This document shows, piece by piece, positions 35,400 to 43,317 of a DNA stretch of 64,000 nucleotides. The notes under the pieces are model-generated. The model was not told the origin of the DNA, ran no database searches, and was given only the letters and a program-made list of their open reading frames with translations. A program made the translations under genes and the position numbers. The stretch's first letter is position 1; each line of letters opens with the position of its first letter. The DNA is from Alphaproteobacteria bacterium. GTDB taxonomy: Bacteria > Myxococcota_A > UBA796 > GCA-2862545. The stretch is from assembly GCA_020632875.1 (NCBI GenBank), contig JACKET010000007.1, positions 1 to 64,000 on the forward strand, written 5' to 3'.

Positions 35400-35945
35400 A
35401 AGACAGCACCGTCGCGGGTGTCGGCCGCGGGATCCCGGCTCGTCGTAGACGGCTCCGTCGCGGGTGTCGGCCGCCGGATCCCGGCTCGTCGTAGACGGCG
35501 GTGTTGCGGGTGTCGGCGGCGGGCTCCCGGCTCGTCGTAGAGAACGGGGACTGCGGGTGTGAACGTTCGGTCTACCCATTACTCCGCGCGCAAGCGCGCT
35601 GCGCGGCACGCCTGCGGCGGCCTTGCGGGTCGGTAGACCCGGCAGTCCCAGGATCCGGTTTCCCGGGAGGGGCGTGCGTCGGGATGAGGCGCGGGGAAAC
35701 CGGACCCTTCGGGCTCTGCCTGTCGGGAGCGGTGGGGTCGGAAGAGAGCCCATTCGCCGGGGCGTTTCGAGGACACTTCCGTGCCCGTGCCCGTGCCCGT
35801 GCCCGATGGGGGCGCTCGAAGCCGAAGCCCGGCTCGTCGGAGACAGCGGTGTCGCGAGTGTCGGCCGCGGGCTCCCGGCTCGTCGTAGACGGCTCCGTCG
35901 CGGGTGTCGGCCGGGGGATCCCGTCTCGTCGCGCCGCACTCGCGG
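35400..35945 (-). repeat. Composite interspersed repeat, copy A3
   Basis: A second, adjacent copy in the same orientation, with hairpin at 35651-35707, several units of the 46-bp CGGGATCCCG tandem repeat (about 35400-35560 and 35850-35930), the GCGC palindrome near 35585-35603, and a hexamer array whose unit here is CCGTGC (about 35780-35803) rather than GCGTGC. Confidence 0.85.
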
Positions 35946-36027
35946 CCCTCTTCGAGCTCTTCGTGGAAGACCGTTGAAGCCGAAGCCGCGAGCAACGGAC
36001 CCGCAACGCATCCTCGCCGGAGGCAAC

Positions 36028-36183
36028 GGGGGTTCAACGCATCCTGCGCCAGTCGAGGAGCGCGAATTGGATGCGTTCGGGGTCCGATGCCCCCTTTTTG
36101 CGTGCGTTCAGGGGTCGTTGCCCTACGGAAGGATGCGTTGAACCCCCGATGCTTCGTCGGAGGATGCGTTTCTCCCCCGATGC
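36028..36183. repeat. 17-bp inverted repeat with a third, partial copy
   Basis: 36028-36044 and 36131-36147 are perfect reverse complements (GGATGCGTTGAACCCCC on the right arm), separated by 86 bp. A variant (GGATGCGTT, then TCT, then CCCCCGATGC) follows at 36162-36183, and ACGCATCCTC also occurs at 36006-36015. The segment lies just beyond the end of the lipoprotein gene at 36206 and could terminate its transcript. Confidence 0.7.
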
Positions 36184-36205
36184 CGCACCGTACGTGGCGC
36201 TCGCG

Positions 36206-36748
36206 TCAGTCGACGAGGCCGACCAGCCGCGGCTGGTAGCCGCCGAGCGCCGAATCCCCCACGAGTCGCGCGTCCCACTCGACTTCGGTGCCCGCGGGAC
36301 CCGTCAGCACGGCCTCGAAGCCCGATTCGCAGCTCGGGACGAAGCCCTGCCCCCAGCAGTTCTCGTAGGCATCTTCGATCTCGAGGAACACGGGACCCGA
36401 GCCCGCCGCCGCCGTGACCTGCCAGGTGCGGGAGGTCCGCGTGTCGCTCACGTTCAGCACGACATCCGCCGGCCAGGCCCCACCCGACGGGAAGATCTCG
36501 AGCTGCACGGCGGACTCCGCCCCGTCTGCGCCGGGCTGGCCGGTGGTGTGGAGCTCGATGCCCGTGCCCGCCGCTCCGGAGAAGCCCTGACCGCTCGTCG
36601 CGACCGAAGACAGCGCGACCGCGTCGTACTCCACGTACGCCGGAGACGGCACGGACTGCGGGGGGAGCGGCTCGCCCTCGGAAGTCGCGACGGAGGCGAC
36701 GCAGGCGGCGATCAACGAGATTCCAGCAACGCGATTGCAGACAGACAA
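36206..36748 (-). CDS. Small lipoprotein between repeat blocks
   Basis: The 180-residue product starts at TTG 36748, chosen because GGAGG lies 5 nt upstream; the longer frame to 36898 runs into the repeat. It reads MSVCNRVAGISLIAACVASVATSEG, giving a lipobox (LIAAC). The mature part is beta-rich with two Cys (ENCWGQGFVPSCESG) that may form a disulfide. No family is recognised. It is the only gene in a 3.3-kb repeat-rich tract (34971-38260). Confidence 0.6.
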   Translation of the reverse strand: MSVCNRVAGISLIAACVASVATSEGEPLPPQSVPSPAYVEYDAVALSSVATSGQGFSGAAGTGIELHTTGQPGADGAESAVQLEIFPSGGAWPADVVLNVSDTRTSRTWQVTAAAGSGPVFLEIEDAYENCWGQGFVPSCESGFEAVLTGPAGTEVEWDARLVGDSALGGYQPRLVGLVD

Positions 36749-36837
36749 GCAAACCTCCAGAGGGAGCGGAGCGCGTGGATAACGCGGTTCGTCCGTTCGA
36801 GGCAAACGACGAGCGCCCTGCCGGTCTGTGGCTCTCC

Positions 36838-37255
36838 GGACCTCCTCGATCCAGACAGGCAGAGCCCGAAGGGTCCGGTTTCCCAGCGCCCGCCGCAACG
36901 CCCGCCCCTCCCGGGAAACCGGATCCTGGGACTGCCGGGTCTACGAACCGCAAGGCCGCCGCAGGCGAGCCGCGCAGCGCGCTGCGCGCGGAGTAATGGG
37001 TAGACCGGGCGTTCACACCCGCCATCCCCGTCCTCTACGACGAGCCGGGATCCCGCGGTCGACACCCGCGACGGAGCGGTCTACGACGAGCCGGGATCCG
37101 GTGGCCGACACCCGCGACGGAGCCGTCTACGACGAGCCGGAATGCCACTTCGAGCGCACATACATCGTCGGGCACAGAGCACGCGCACAGGTCACGCACG
37201 CGCAGGTCGGACCCTCGAGAGCGCCCTGCCAGTCCGGAGTCTCCCTGACCTCCCC
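36838..37255 (+). repeat. Composite interspersed repeat, copy A4
   Basis: Plus orientation, upstream of the lipoprotein gene. It holds the hairpin at 36871-36926 (arms as in other copies, but a distinct loop rich in CGCC), the GCGC palindrome (about 36976-36990), GGTAGACC, and two 46-bp tandem units between 37030 and 37140. The hexamer array is eroded here (GCACGCGCAGG, about 37180-37205). Confidence 0.85.
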
Positions 37256-37385
37256 TCGATCGCGACAGGCAGAGCCCGAAGGGTCCGGTTTCCCCGCGCC
37301 TCATCTCGACGCGCGCCCCTTCCGGGAAACCGGATCCTGGGACTGCCGGGTCTACCGACCCGCAAGGCGGCCGAAGGCCAGCCGG
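37256..37385 (+). repeat. Composite interspersed repeat, copy A5 (truncated)
   Basis: It carries the hairpin at 37281-37337 and the following GGGTCTACC box, then stops abruptly after GGCCAGCCG, where unrelated sequence begins. Confidence 0.85.
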
Positions 37386-37635
37386 TACGATGGTCCAGCG
37401 AGACGCGCCAGGGCGGTCCGTTCACACCCGGCGCGCTCGCGAGGGTCTACACGCGTCCTCTGGGTACGACGAGGCCGGGCGATCGCGTCAGGAACCACTC
37501 CGTGAGCGCCGTCGCCATCCATCGTGCCTCAGACGGACGCCGGTTCACGACCCGCGATGCTGTCGATCACCCGGCGGCTGACCGGCGCGGTCTGGAACGA
37601 CCGAGGTCACGACGATGCCGTGGGGATCCTCCGAC
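37386..37635. other. Unique segment embedded between repeat copies; possible gene remnant
   Basis: About 250 bp without repeat modules. On the minus strand it contains a short frame reading MATALTEWFLTRSPGLVVPRGRV, interrupted by stops on both sides, with no ribosome site. It may be a decayed gene or inserted filler that split a repeat copy. No function can be assigned. Confidence 0.35.
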
Positions 37636-37639
37636 ACTC

Positions 37640-38140
37640 CGCGACGGAGCCGTCTACGACGAGCCGGGATCCCGCAGCCGACACCCGCGAAGGCGCTGTC
37701 TCCGACGAGCCGGAACGGCACTTCGAGCGCACATTCGGGCACGCGCACGCGCACGCGCACGGGTCGGACCTCGAGCGCCCTGCAAGCCCGAGTCTCTCCC
37801 GACCTCGTCGATCGCGACAGGCAGAGCCCGAAGGGTCCGGTTTCCCCGCGCCTCATCTCGACGCGCGCCCCTTCCGGGAAACCGGATCCTGGGACTGCCG
37901 GGTCTACCGACCCGCAAGGCGGCCGAAGGCCAGCCGCGCAGCGCGCTTGCGCGCGGAGCAATGGGTAGACCGGGCGTCCACACCCGCCACCCACGTCCTC
38001 TCCGACGAGCCGGGATCCCACGGCCGACACCCGCGATCCACGTCCTCTCCGACGAGCCGGGATCCCGCGGCCGACACCCGCCATCCCCGTCCTCTCCGAC
38101 GAGCCGGGATCCCGCACCCGACACCCGCGACACCGCTCCG
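37640..38140 (+). repeat. Composite interspersed repeat, copy A6
   Basis: A nearly complete copy: a tandem-repeat unit (37640-37690), hexamer array GCGCAC (about 37741-37760), hairpin 37833-37889, GGGTCTACC, GCGC palindrome (about 37943-37958), GGTAGACC, then three 46-47-bp tandem units (about 37998-38125). The last 120 bp before rdgC (38141-38260) hold its leader, with GAGAGG just before the ATG. Confidence 0.88.
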
Positions 38141-38260
38141 CCAGTCCGTTCCCACCTCGCGCCCGTTGTCGTGTATGCTCGCAGCCCCCCGCGCGGTCCC
38201 TCGTGACCGCCACCTTCCCACCCCCGTCCCCCCGCAGGGACCCGAAACCGAGAGGACTCC

Positions 38261-39499
38261 ATGGGACTCGTGTCCGGTGGCCTGAACGGCCGTCGTTTCC
38301 GCATCACCACGTCTCTTCCCGCCGACTTCCGCGACGCCTGGCTCGAGGCCGTCCGCACCGGGGCTTTCGTGCCCGTGCCGGATGCCGCCGACGCTGAGCC
38401 GCGCTCCGGCTGGGTCGACGTGTTCGACGCGGCGAACAACCGCTTCGAGCTCAACACCTTCCTGTACGACCGCTACGTCGTGCTCTCGCTGCGGTCCGAC
38501 AAGAAGGCCGTGAACGGCCGCTACTTCAAGATCGCGCTCGCCGAGCGCTTCGCCGCCGTGATGGAGATGCGCGGCGTCGAGAAGCTCTCGAAGGAGGAGA
38601 AGGCCGAGATCGAAGAGGCGCTGTCGACCGAGCTGCACGCGCGCGCCCTGCCGAGCGTCTCGACCACCGACGTGGTCTGGGACATCCACTCGGGCGAGGT
38701 CATCGTGTTCGCCACGTCCGACGCGGTCCTGGAGCGCATCGTCGCGCACTTCGAAGGCACGTTCGATGTCCGCCTGCGCCCCGAGCGCCAGTGTGACTGG
38801 GTCGCCGAGAAGTACGAGTGGAAGGAGATTATCGAGCGCGTCGAGAAGCACGTCCCCGACGCGCGGGGCGGCTACGGCACCGCCGGCTTCCAGGACGGCT
38901 ACCGCGTGGACGACCCCTTCGAGGGCGCCGACGTGCCGCTCGCCGCGGACTTCCTCACGTGGCTGTGGCTCCAGAGCGAGTCCGCCGACGGGCACTTCCG
39001 CGTGATCGAAGGCGTCCGGGACACGGTCGTCGAGGAGCACGCCGACGAGATGTGGAACGACGTGACCGAGTCCCTGAAGAACGCGGACGTGACGCTGTGG
39101 CTCGAGAGCAAGCTCAAGCTGCAGGACATCGAAGCGCTCGAGACGCCCGACACGCAGATCCTGCTCGGCGTCGCGCCGTCCACGACGCCCGCCGCGCGCC
39201 GGGGCCTGTCCTCGGGCAAGCGTCCGGTCGAAGCGCAGCTCGGCATGAAGCTGAACGACCTCGAGGTCGGCATGAGCCTGTCCGCAACCGGCGCCGGGCT
39301 CGTCGTCGGCGGCCTGAAGCTGCCGTTCGAGGTGAAGTCCGGCCAGGAGGAGAAGATCTTCGAGCGGATGCTGCTGCTCGACCTCGTCCACTCGACCGTG
39401 AAGAAGCTCTACCAGCAGTTCTTCCTCGACCGGACGAGCGACGCGTGGGCGCCCAAGGTCGACTCCTGGCTGAACGACGCGGATCTCGCCGCGAAGTAG
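38261..39499 (+). CDS. rdgC: Recombination-associated protein RdgC
   Basis: The 412-residue protein fits the RdgC family: N-terminal domain, central charged region, the family-characteristic FLTWLWLQSE near residue 230, and a C-terminal helical part. RdgC forms a DNA-encircling ring dimer and can restrain RecA. The ATG is preceded by GAGAGG at 6 nt. It stands alone directly downstream of a 1.5-kb repeat-rich region, which is notable for a protein that acts on recombination, although proximity proves nothing. It is convergent with the hydrolase gene (ends 1 bp apart). Confidence 0.85.
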   Translation: MGLVSGGLNGRRFRITTSLPADFRDAWLEAVRTGAFVPVPDAADAEPRSGWVDVFDAANNRFELNTFLYDRYVVLSLRSDKKAVNGRYFKIALAERFAAVMEMRGVEKLSKEEKAEIEEALSTELHARALPSVSTTDVVWDIHSGEVIVFATSDAVLERIVAHFEGTFDVRLRPERQCDWVAEKYEWKEIIERVEKHVPDARGGYGTAGFQDGYRVDDPFEGADVPLAADFLTWLWLQSESADGHFRVIEGVRDTVVEEHADEMWNDVTESLKNADVTLWLESKLKLQDIEALETPDTQILLGVAPSTTPAARRGLSSGKRPVEAQLGMKLNDLEVGMSLSATGAGLVVGGLKLPFEVKSGQEEKIFERMLLLDLVHSTVKKLYQQFFLDRTSDAWAPKVDSWLNDADLAAK

Positions 39500-40381
39500 T
39501 CAGGCGAGGAAGCGCTCGATCTCCGCCGCGAGGAGGTCGGGCGCATCGAGGTGCACGAGGTGCCCCGCATCCGGGATGCTCACGACGGTGGCGTCCCGGA
39601 GGTGCTTCGCGCGCTCGACGCCCGGGAACGGCGACTTCGCACCCCACACCACGAGCGTCGGCGCCGTGATCTCCTCGAGGAAGGGGACGAAATGGCCCTC
39701 GACGAACGGACGGGGGCTGCGCGCCCGGTGGAGCGGGTCCCACGTCCATGTGACGCCGCCGTCGACCGCGACGGTGGAGCGCTCGGCGAGCGCGTGAGCA
39801 CGGGCCTCCCCGAGCTTGGGGTTGTGGCGGAGCATGCGCGCCGCGGCGGATTCGACGTCCGGGAGCGTGGGGTTCGTGTGCGGCTCGCGCCGGTGCTCGA
39901 GGAAGATGCGGGCCCGCGCGACGAGCGACCCCGCCGTGTCGGGCGGGCCGAGGCCCTCGACGAGCACGAGCCGGGAGACCCGCTCGGGACGACAGCCCGC
40001 GTAGAGGCACGCCACGGTGCCGCCCATGGAGTGCCCGAGCAGGTCGACAGGCCCGTCGGGATGGAGCTTCTCGAGCAGGAGGTCGAGGTCGCTCACGTAG
40101 TCCCAGAAGTGGTAGAAGCCGCCGCGCCCGACGTGCTCGGACCGGCCGTGACCCCGCTGATCGGGCGCGTAGACCGGGCGCTTCAGCCCTTCGGCGACCC
40201 ACTGCCACGCTGCGCCCTGCTCGAGGAAGCCGTGCAGCACCACCAGGGGAGGCCCGCTGACTCCGCCCTGTGTGGTCCCGTGACCGGGAGCCTTCAGCGG
40301 CTTGAAGCCGCTGACTCCTCCCTGTGTGTTCCATGCACTGACCTCGAGATCGAGCTCGTGTGGACCGAGCGAAATCCTCAT
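39500..40381 (-). CDS. Alpha/beta hydrolase with an in-frame palindromic-repeat insertion
   Basis: The 293-residue protein has the alpha/beta-hydrolase oxyanion strand LVVLHGFLEQGAAW, RGHGRS, the nucleophile elbow GHSMGG (Ser near residue 121), and a C-terminal catalytic His in PDAGHLVHLD. Near the N-terminus the peptide TQGGVSG occurs twice, flanking FKPLKAPGHGT: this is the translated 45-bp palindromic element with its 54-bp duplication. The insertion lies before the first core strand, so the fold is probably tolerated. ATG 40381 overlaps the end of the upstream NACHT-FGE gene by 4 bp. Confidence 0.85.
   Translation of the reverse strand: MRISLGPHELDLEVSAWNTQGGVSGFKPLKAPGHGTTQGGVSGPPLVVLHGFLEQGAAWQWVAEGLKRPVYAPDQRGHGRSEHVGRGGFYHFWDYVSDLDLLLEKLHPDGPVDLLGHSMGGTVACLYAGCRPERVSRLVLVEGLGPPDTAGSLVARARIFLEHRREPHTNPTLPDVESAAARMLRHNPKLGEARAHALAERSTVAVDGGVTWTWDPLHRARSPRPFVEGHFVPFLEEITAPTLVVWGAKSPFPGVERAKHLRDATVVSIPDAGHLVHLDAPDLLAAEIERFLA
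40255..40332. repeat. 45-bp palindromic element inside a coding sequence, flanked by 24-bp direct repeats
   Basis: 40282-40326 is identical to 28634-28678; the palindrome is 40295-40313. Near-identical 24-bp blocks (22 of 24 matches) lie at 40255-40278 and 40309-40332, offset 54 bp, so the gene gained exactly 18 codons and stayed in frame. Confidence 0.92.
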
Positions 40382-42054
40382 GTGTCGTCGTCCCACGCCA
40401 GGCGGAGCCCGGTCTTCAGGTTGCCCGAGAGCTTGTGCGACAGCCGCAGGCTCGGCCGCGCCGCGCTCGCAGGGTGCGTGTAGCAGCCGCCCATCACGAC
40501 ACGCCCGCGGTCTTCGCGCCCGCGGTACGCGGTGCTGGTGTACTCGAACACACCGCCGATCGCGCCGAACAGGCCGGAATCGCCGTGTGCACCGAACGCG
40601 CGCACTGGCAGGGGACGGGTGACGCCGAGCTCCGCGGTGACCCCGCGCCCCGGACGCCAGTGGTCGCCCCACGGCCAGGTGCGCCCGTCGATGCCGCGGA
40701 CGGCCTTCTCCCACTCGTCGGCCGTCGGGAGGCGGGCGCCCGCACGGCTCGCGTAGAGGTCGGCATCCGCGGGCCAGAGGTTGTGCACGGGCTCCTGCTC
40801 GCGACCCGCGGGACATCGCCGGGACGGGCCCCAGTGCGACAGGTAGTTGATGTCGACGCGGTCGTCGGGCCAGCGCTCGAGGTACGCGGCCCAGTCGGCG
40901 GACGTGACGGGCTGGCGCGCGACCCACACGGCTTCGGCGAGGTGCTGGATGCGGAGCGGGCGCTCGTCGGGCCCGCGGTCTCCACCGGCGACGAAGTTGC
41001 CGCGCGGGATGCGCACCCGCCCGCGATCGAGCACGACCGGCATGGGCGGGAGGCGACCCACGAGGAACGCGCGCGTCGCGTCGGTGAGCAGGATGCCCGA
41101 CAGCCGGTCGGGGCCCTGGCCCTGGCCGGCCGCGAGCCGCGGTGCGAGGTACCCGGCGAACAGGAACTCGAGCACGCTGCGGTGCCCGAAACGCCAGGCG
41201 CCGTCGAGGTCCGTGACCATCAGCGCGGATCGGATGGAGCCCGGGATCTTGAGCCGGTCGACGGCGGCCTTCGGGAAGCGGACGCCGGTGGGCCGGTGGT
41301 CGTGGGCTTCGGCGGTCTCCCACGCGAGCTGCTCGAGCCGCGCCACCACGTCGTCGTGCCCGCTGCCCGTCGAGAGCGCATGGCGGATCCAGGCGTCGAA
41401 GAGCCCCCACGCCTGGATGGGCCGCCCGGGCTCGATGAACGGCAGGGCGGCCTCGACGACGCGCAACAGCATCGGCGACGTCGCGAGATCCGCGAGCCCG
41501 TCGACGGTCTCGACGAGCTGCGCGCCCCCGAGCGCCTCGAGCATCGTCGCGACCCGGTCGGGCGGGATGGGATCGATGAGCAGGGTGGGGATGCCGGGCT
41601 CGAGGCTGTCGACCTGATCGTCGCCCGCTTCGGCTTCGGTGCGGAAGAAGCCGGGGCGCGAGGTGAGCAGCCAGCGGGGCCCGACCGTTTCGGTGATCTC
41701 GGCGAAGACCTGCTGGAAGCGGTCGGCGGGGTACTGCGCCTCGTCGAGCCCGTCGAGCAGGAGCGGACGGCTGCCGTCGAGCGCGGCGTCGAGCCGCTGG
41801 CGACCGATGACCTTCGCGAGGGCCTCGGCCACGGGCAGGCTCGGATCGAGCAGGCGCAGCGGAACCGCGGTGCCGAGCCCGTCGACCGCGAGCTGGTGGA
41901 CGAGGTGGGTCTTGCCGGAGCCGAACGCGCCGAGCAACACGAGGCCCCCGGCGCGCGAGAGCCCGGTCTCGACGGCCTCGCGCAGCCATCCGACCGGCTC
42001 CGTGCCGACGGTCTGGGCATCGAGGGTCAGGCGACTGGCGGTGAGCGCGAACAC
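40378..42054 (-). CDS. NACHT-type STAND NTPase fused to an FGE-sulfatase (SUMF1-like) domain
   Basis: The 558-residue protein has an N-terminal NTPase: Walker A GAFGSGKTHL (about residues 43-52), Walker B LLLDGLDE (about 98-105, the DGLDE form typical of NACHT) and sensor arginine in LLTSRPGFF. A helical linker follows to about residue 320. The C-terminal 230 residues match the formylglycine-generating-enzyme fold (RIPRGNFVAGG, PVTSADWAAYLERWP, RLPTADEWEKAVRGIDGRTWPWGD, VFEYTST, GGCYTHPASAARPSLRLS, GLRLAW). The paired active-site Cys of true FGE are not seen, so this domain is probably a sensor or binding module. Start GTG 42054. It is coupled to the alpha/beta hydrolase. A defence role is possible but unproven. 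Confidence 0.8.
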   Translation of the reverse strand: MFALTASRLTLDAQTVGTEPVGWLREAVETGLSRAGGLVLLGAFGSGKTHLVHQLAVDGLGTAVPLRLLDPSLPVAEALAKVIGRQRLDAALDGSRPLLLDGLDEAQYPADRFQQVFAEITETVGPRWLLTSRPGFFRTEAEAGDDQVDSLEPGIPTLLIDPIPPDRVATMLEALGGAQLVETVDGLADLATSPMLLRVVEAALPFIEPGRPIQAWGLFDAWIRHALSTGSGHDDVVARLEQLAWETAEAHDHRPTGVRFPKAAVDRLKIPGSIRSALMVTDLDGAWRFGHRSVLEFLFAGYLAPRLAAGQGQGPDRLSGILLTDATRAFLVGRLPPMPVVLDRGRVRIPRGNFVAGGDRGPDERPLRIQHLAEAVWVARQPVTSADWAAYLERWPDDRVDINYLSHWGPSRRCPAGREQEPVHNLWPADADLYASRAGARLPTADEWEKAVRGIDGRTWPWGDHWRPGRGVTAELGVTRPLPVRAFGAHGDSGLFGAIGGVFEYTSTAYRGREDRGRVVMGGCYTHPASAARPSLRLSHKLSGNLKTGLRLAWDDDT

Positions 42055-42158
42055 GGCACCCCCGTATTGCGCCCGACGGGCCGAGGCCGCGACGTTCCGT
42101 GGTCCCCTGCGCAGGGCCGTGGTACTGGGGAGGACGGCCTTCCAGCAGGGGAATCGGG

Positions 42159-42503
42159 ATGTCCAGTCAGCCGCCCGTCCAGTACCAGATCAGCGGCGTG
42201 CTGATGCTGATCTCGGGCTTCTTCAACGGCTTCCTGTCGCTGATGTGGTTCGTGATGCTGATCTGGCTCTGCGTCGGCGTGATGTGGCTCATCCCGCTGA
42301 CGGTCGCCTGCGTCGAGATCGTGATCGGCATCCTGGTGCTCGCGGGCGTGCGTGTGCCGGGCGTCCAGGTGGTGTCGATCCTCGGCGCCATCAACTCCAT
42401 GTTCCTGTTCAACATGTGGGGCGCGATCATGGAGGGCATCGCGGCGGTGCTGCAGTTCCAGCCGCAGGTCACGGGCTACCTCGAAGGCGAGGTCGCCGAC
42501 TGA
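42159..42503 (+). CDS. Small membrane protein, three to four helices
   Basis: The 114-residue product has hydrophobic stretches at about residues 10-32, 33-52, 53-72 and 73-92 (VLMLISGFFNGFLSLMWFVMLIWLCVGVMWLIPLTVACVEIVIGILVLAGV). No charged motif or family is recognised. AGGGGA lies upstream of ATG 42159. It is divergent from the NACHT-FGE gene. Confidence 0.65.
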   Translation: MSSQPPVQYQISGVLMLISGFFNGFLSLMWFVMLIWLCVGVMWLIPLTVACVEIVIGILVLAGVRVPGVQVVSILGAINSMFLFNMWGAIMEGIAAVLQFQPQVTGYLEGEVAD

Positions 42504-42558
42504 CCGCGGGGTCGGCCCGGTCGCGCTCGATGCGGGCCTGGGCCGACGCCGGGCTCGA

Positions 42559-43248
42559 TCAGGCCTCGAACCGGTAGCCCGTGCCGTGCACCGTGAGGAT
42601 GTGGCGCGGCTGGCCGGGCGAATCCTCGATCTTCTTGCGGAGCTTCAGGATCTGGTTGTCGACCGTGCGCGTCGTCAGCGCGGCGGTGTAGCCCCACACG
42701 TTCTGGAGCAGCTCGTCGCGGCTCACGTCACGCCCGCGGTGCGTGATGAGGTAGGCGAGGGTGCCGGCCTCGTGCGTGGTGAGCCGGGATTCCTTGCCGT
42801 TCTTCGACAGCACGCGGCGGCGGAGGTCGACCTCGACGTTCCCGAACAGGAAGTGGTCGGGCGTGCGCGGCTCGTTGCTGCGCTCGCGCAGGCGGGCCTT
42901 CACGCGCGCGATGACCTCGCGGACGCTGAAGGGCTTGGTGACGTAGTCGTCGGCGCCCATCTCGAGGCCCATCACGCGGTCGATCTCGTCGGTCTTCGCG
43001 GTGAGCATGATGACCGGGATGCCCGGGAACTCCTGCTTCACCACGCGCATCACGGCGAGGCCGTCGACGCCCGGCAGCATGATGTCGGAGAGCAGCAGAT
43101 CCGGGCTCTTCTCGCGGATGAGCTCGAGACCCTTCTCGCCGGTGTCGGCGTGGCGGACCTCGTAGCGCTCGTGCTGGAGCGCGTTGATCAGCCCCTGCGC
43201 GATGGTCGCGTCGTCTTCGATGATCAGGATGCTCGGGGTGCTGTCCAC
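42559..43248 (-). CDS. OmpR/PhoB-family response regulator, orphan
   Basis: The 229-residue protein has a receiver domain (SILIIEDDATIAQGL with the acidic pair, phospho-acceptor Asp in DLLLSDIMLPGVDG, conserved Thr and Lys in MLTAKTDE and DDYVTKPF) and a C-terminal winged helix (RRRVLSKNGKESRLTTHEAGTLAYLITHRGRDVSRDELLQNVWGY ... RTVDNQILKLRKKIED). The GTG start at 43248 has GGAGG 7 nt upstream; an ATG at 43278 would add 10 residues but lacks a ribosome site. No histidine kinase is adjacent; the nearest one is at 49978. Confidence 0.93.
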   Translation of the reverse strand: MDSTPSILIIEDDATIAQGLINALQHERYEVRHADTGEKGLELIREKSPDLLLSDIMLPGVDGLAVMRVVKQEFPGIPVIMLTAKTDEIDRVMGLEMGADDYVTKPFSVREVIARVKARLRERSNEPRTPDHFLFGNVEVDLRRRVLSKNGKESRLTTHEAGTLAYLITHRGRDVSRDELLQNVWGYTAALTTRTVDNQILKLRKKIEDSPGQPRHILTVHGTGYRFEA

Positions 43249-43305
43249 CTTCCAACCTCCGTCGGGATGGCGAGACATTAGCGTGGTTGGGGGTTCGCCG
43301 CATGG

Positions 43306-43311
43306 TTAGCC
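43306..43311 (+). promoter_or_regulatory. TTAGCC box 6 nt before the ATPase start
   Basis: GTTAGCC, then GGGGGC, then ATG 43318. It is one of the start-proximal boxes; the G-run could alternatively serve as a weak ribosome site. Confidence 0.3.
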
Positions 43312-43317
43312 GGGGGC

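Noticed and set aside
35208..37889. Integron attC array
   Set aside because: The hairpins lack the attC core (RYYYAAC / GTTRRRY), have no cassette genes between them and no integrase in the window.
37998..38125. CRISPR array
   Set aside because: The 46-47-bp units are contiguous, with no unique spacers between repeats, and no cas gene is present.
36828..38285. Several open frames of 100-350 aa over the repeat blocks
   Set aside because: All repeat the same peptide derived from the composite repeat; they lack ribosome sites and vary in frame between copies, so the repeats are treated as non-coding.
40378..42054. Diversity-generating retroelement target protein (FGE/C-lectin fold)
   Set aside because: No reverse transcriptase and no template/variable repeat pair is visible in the window.
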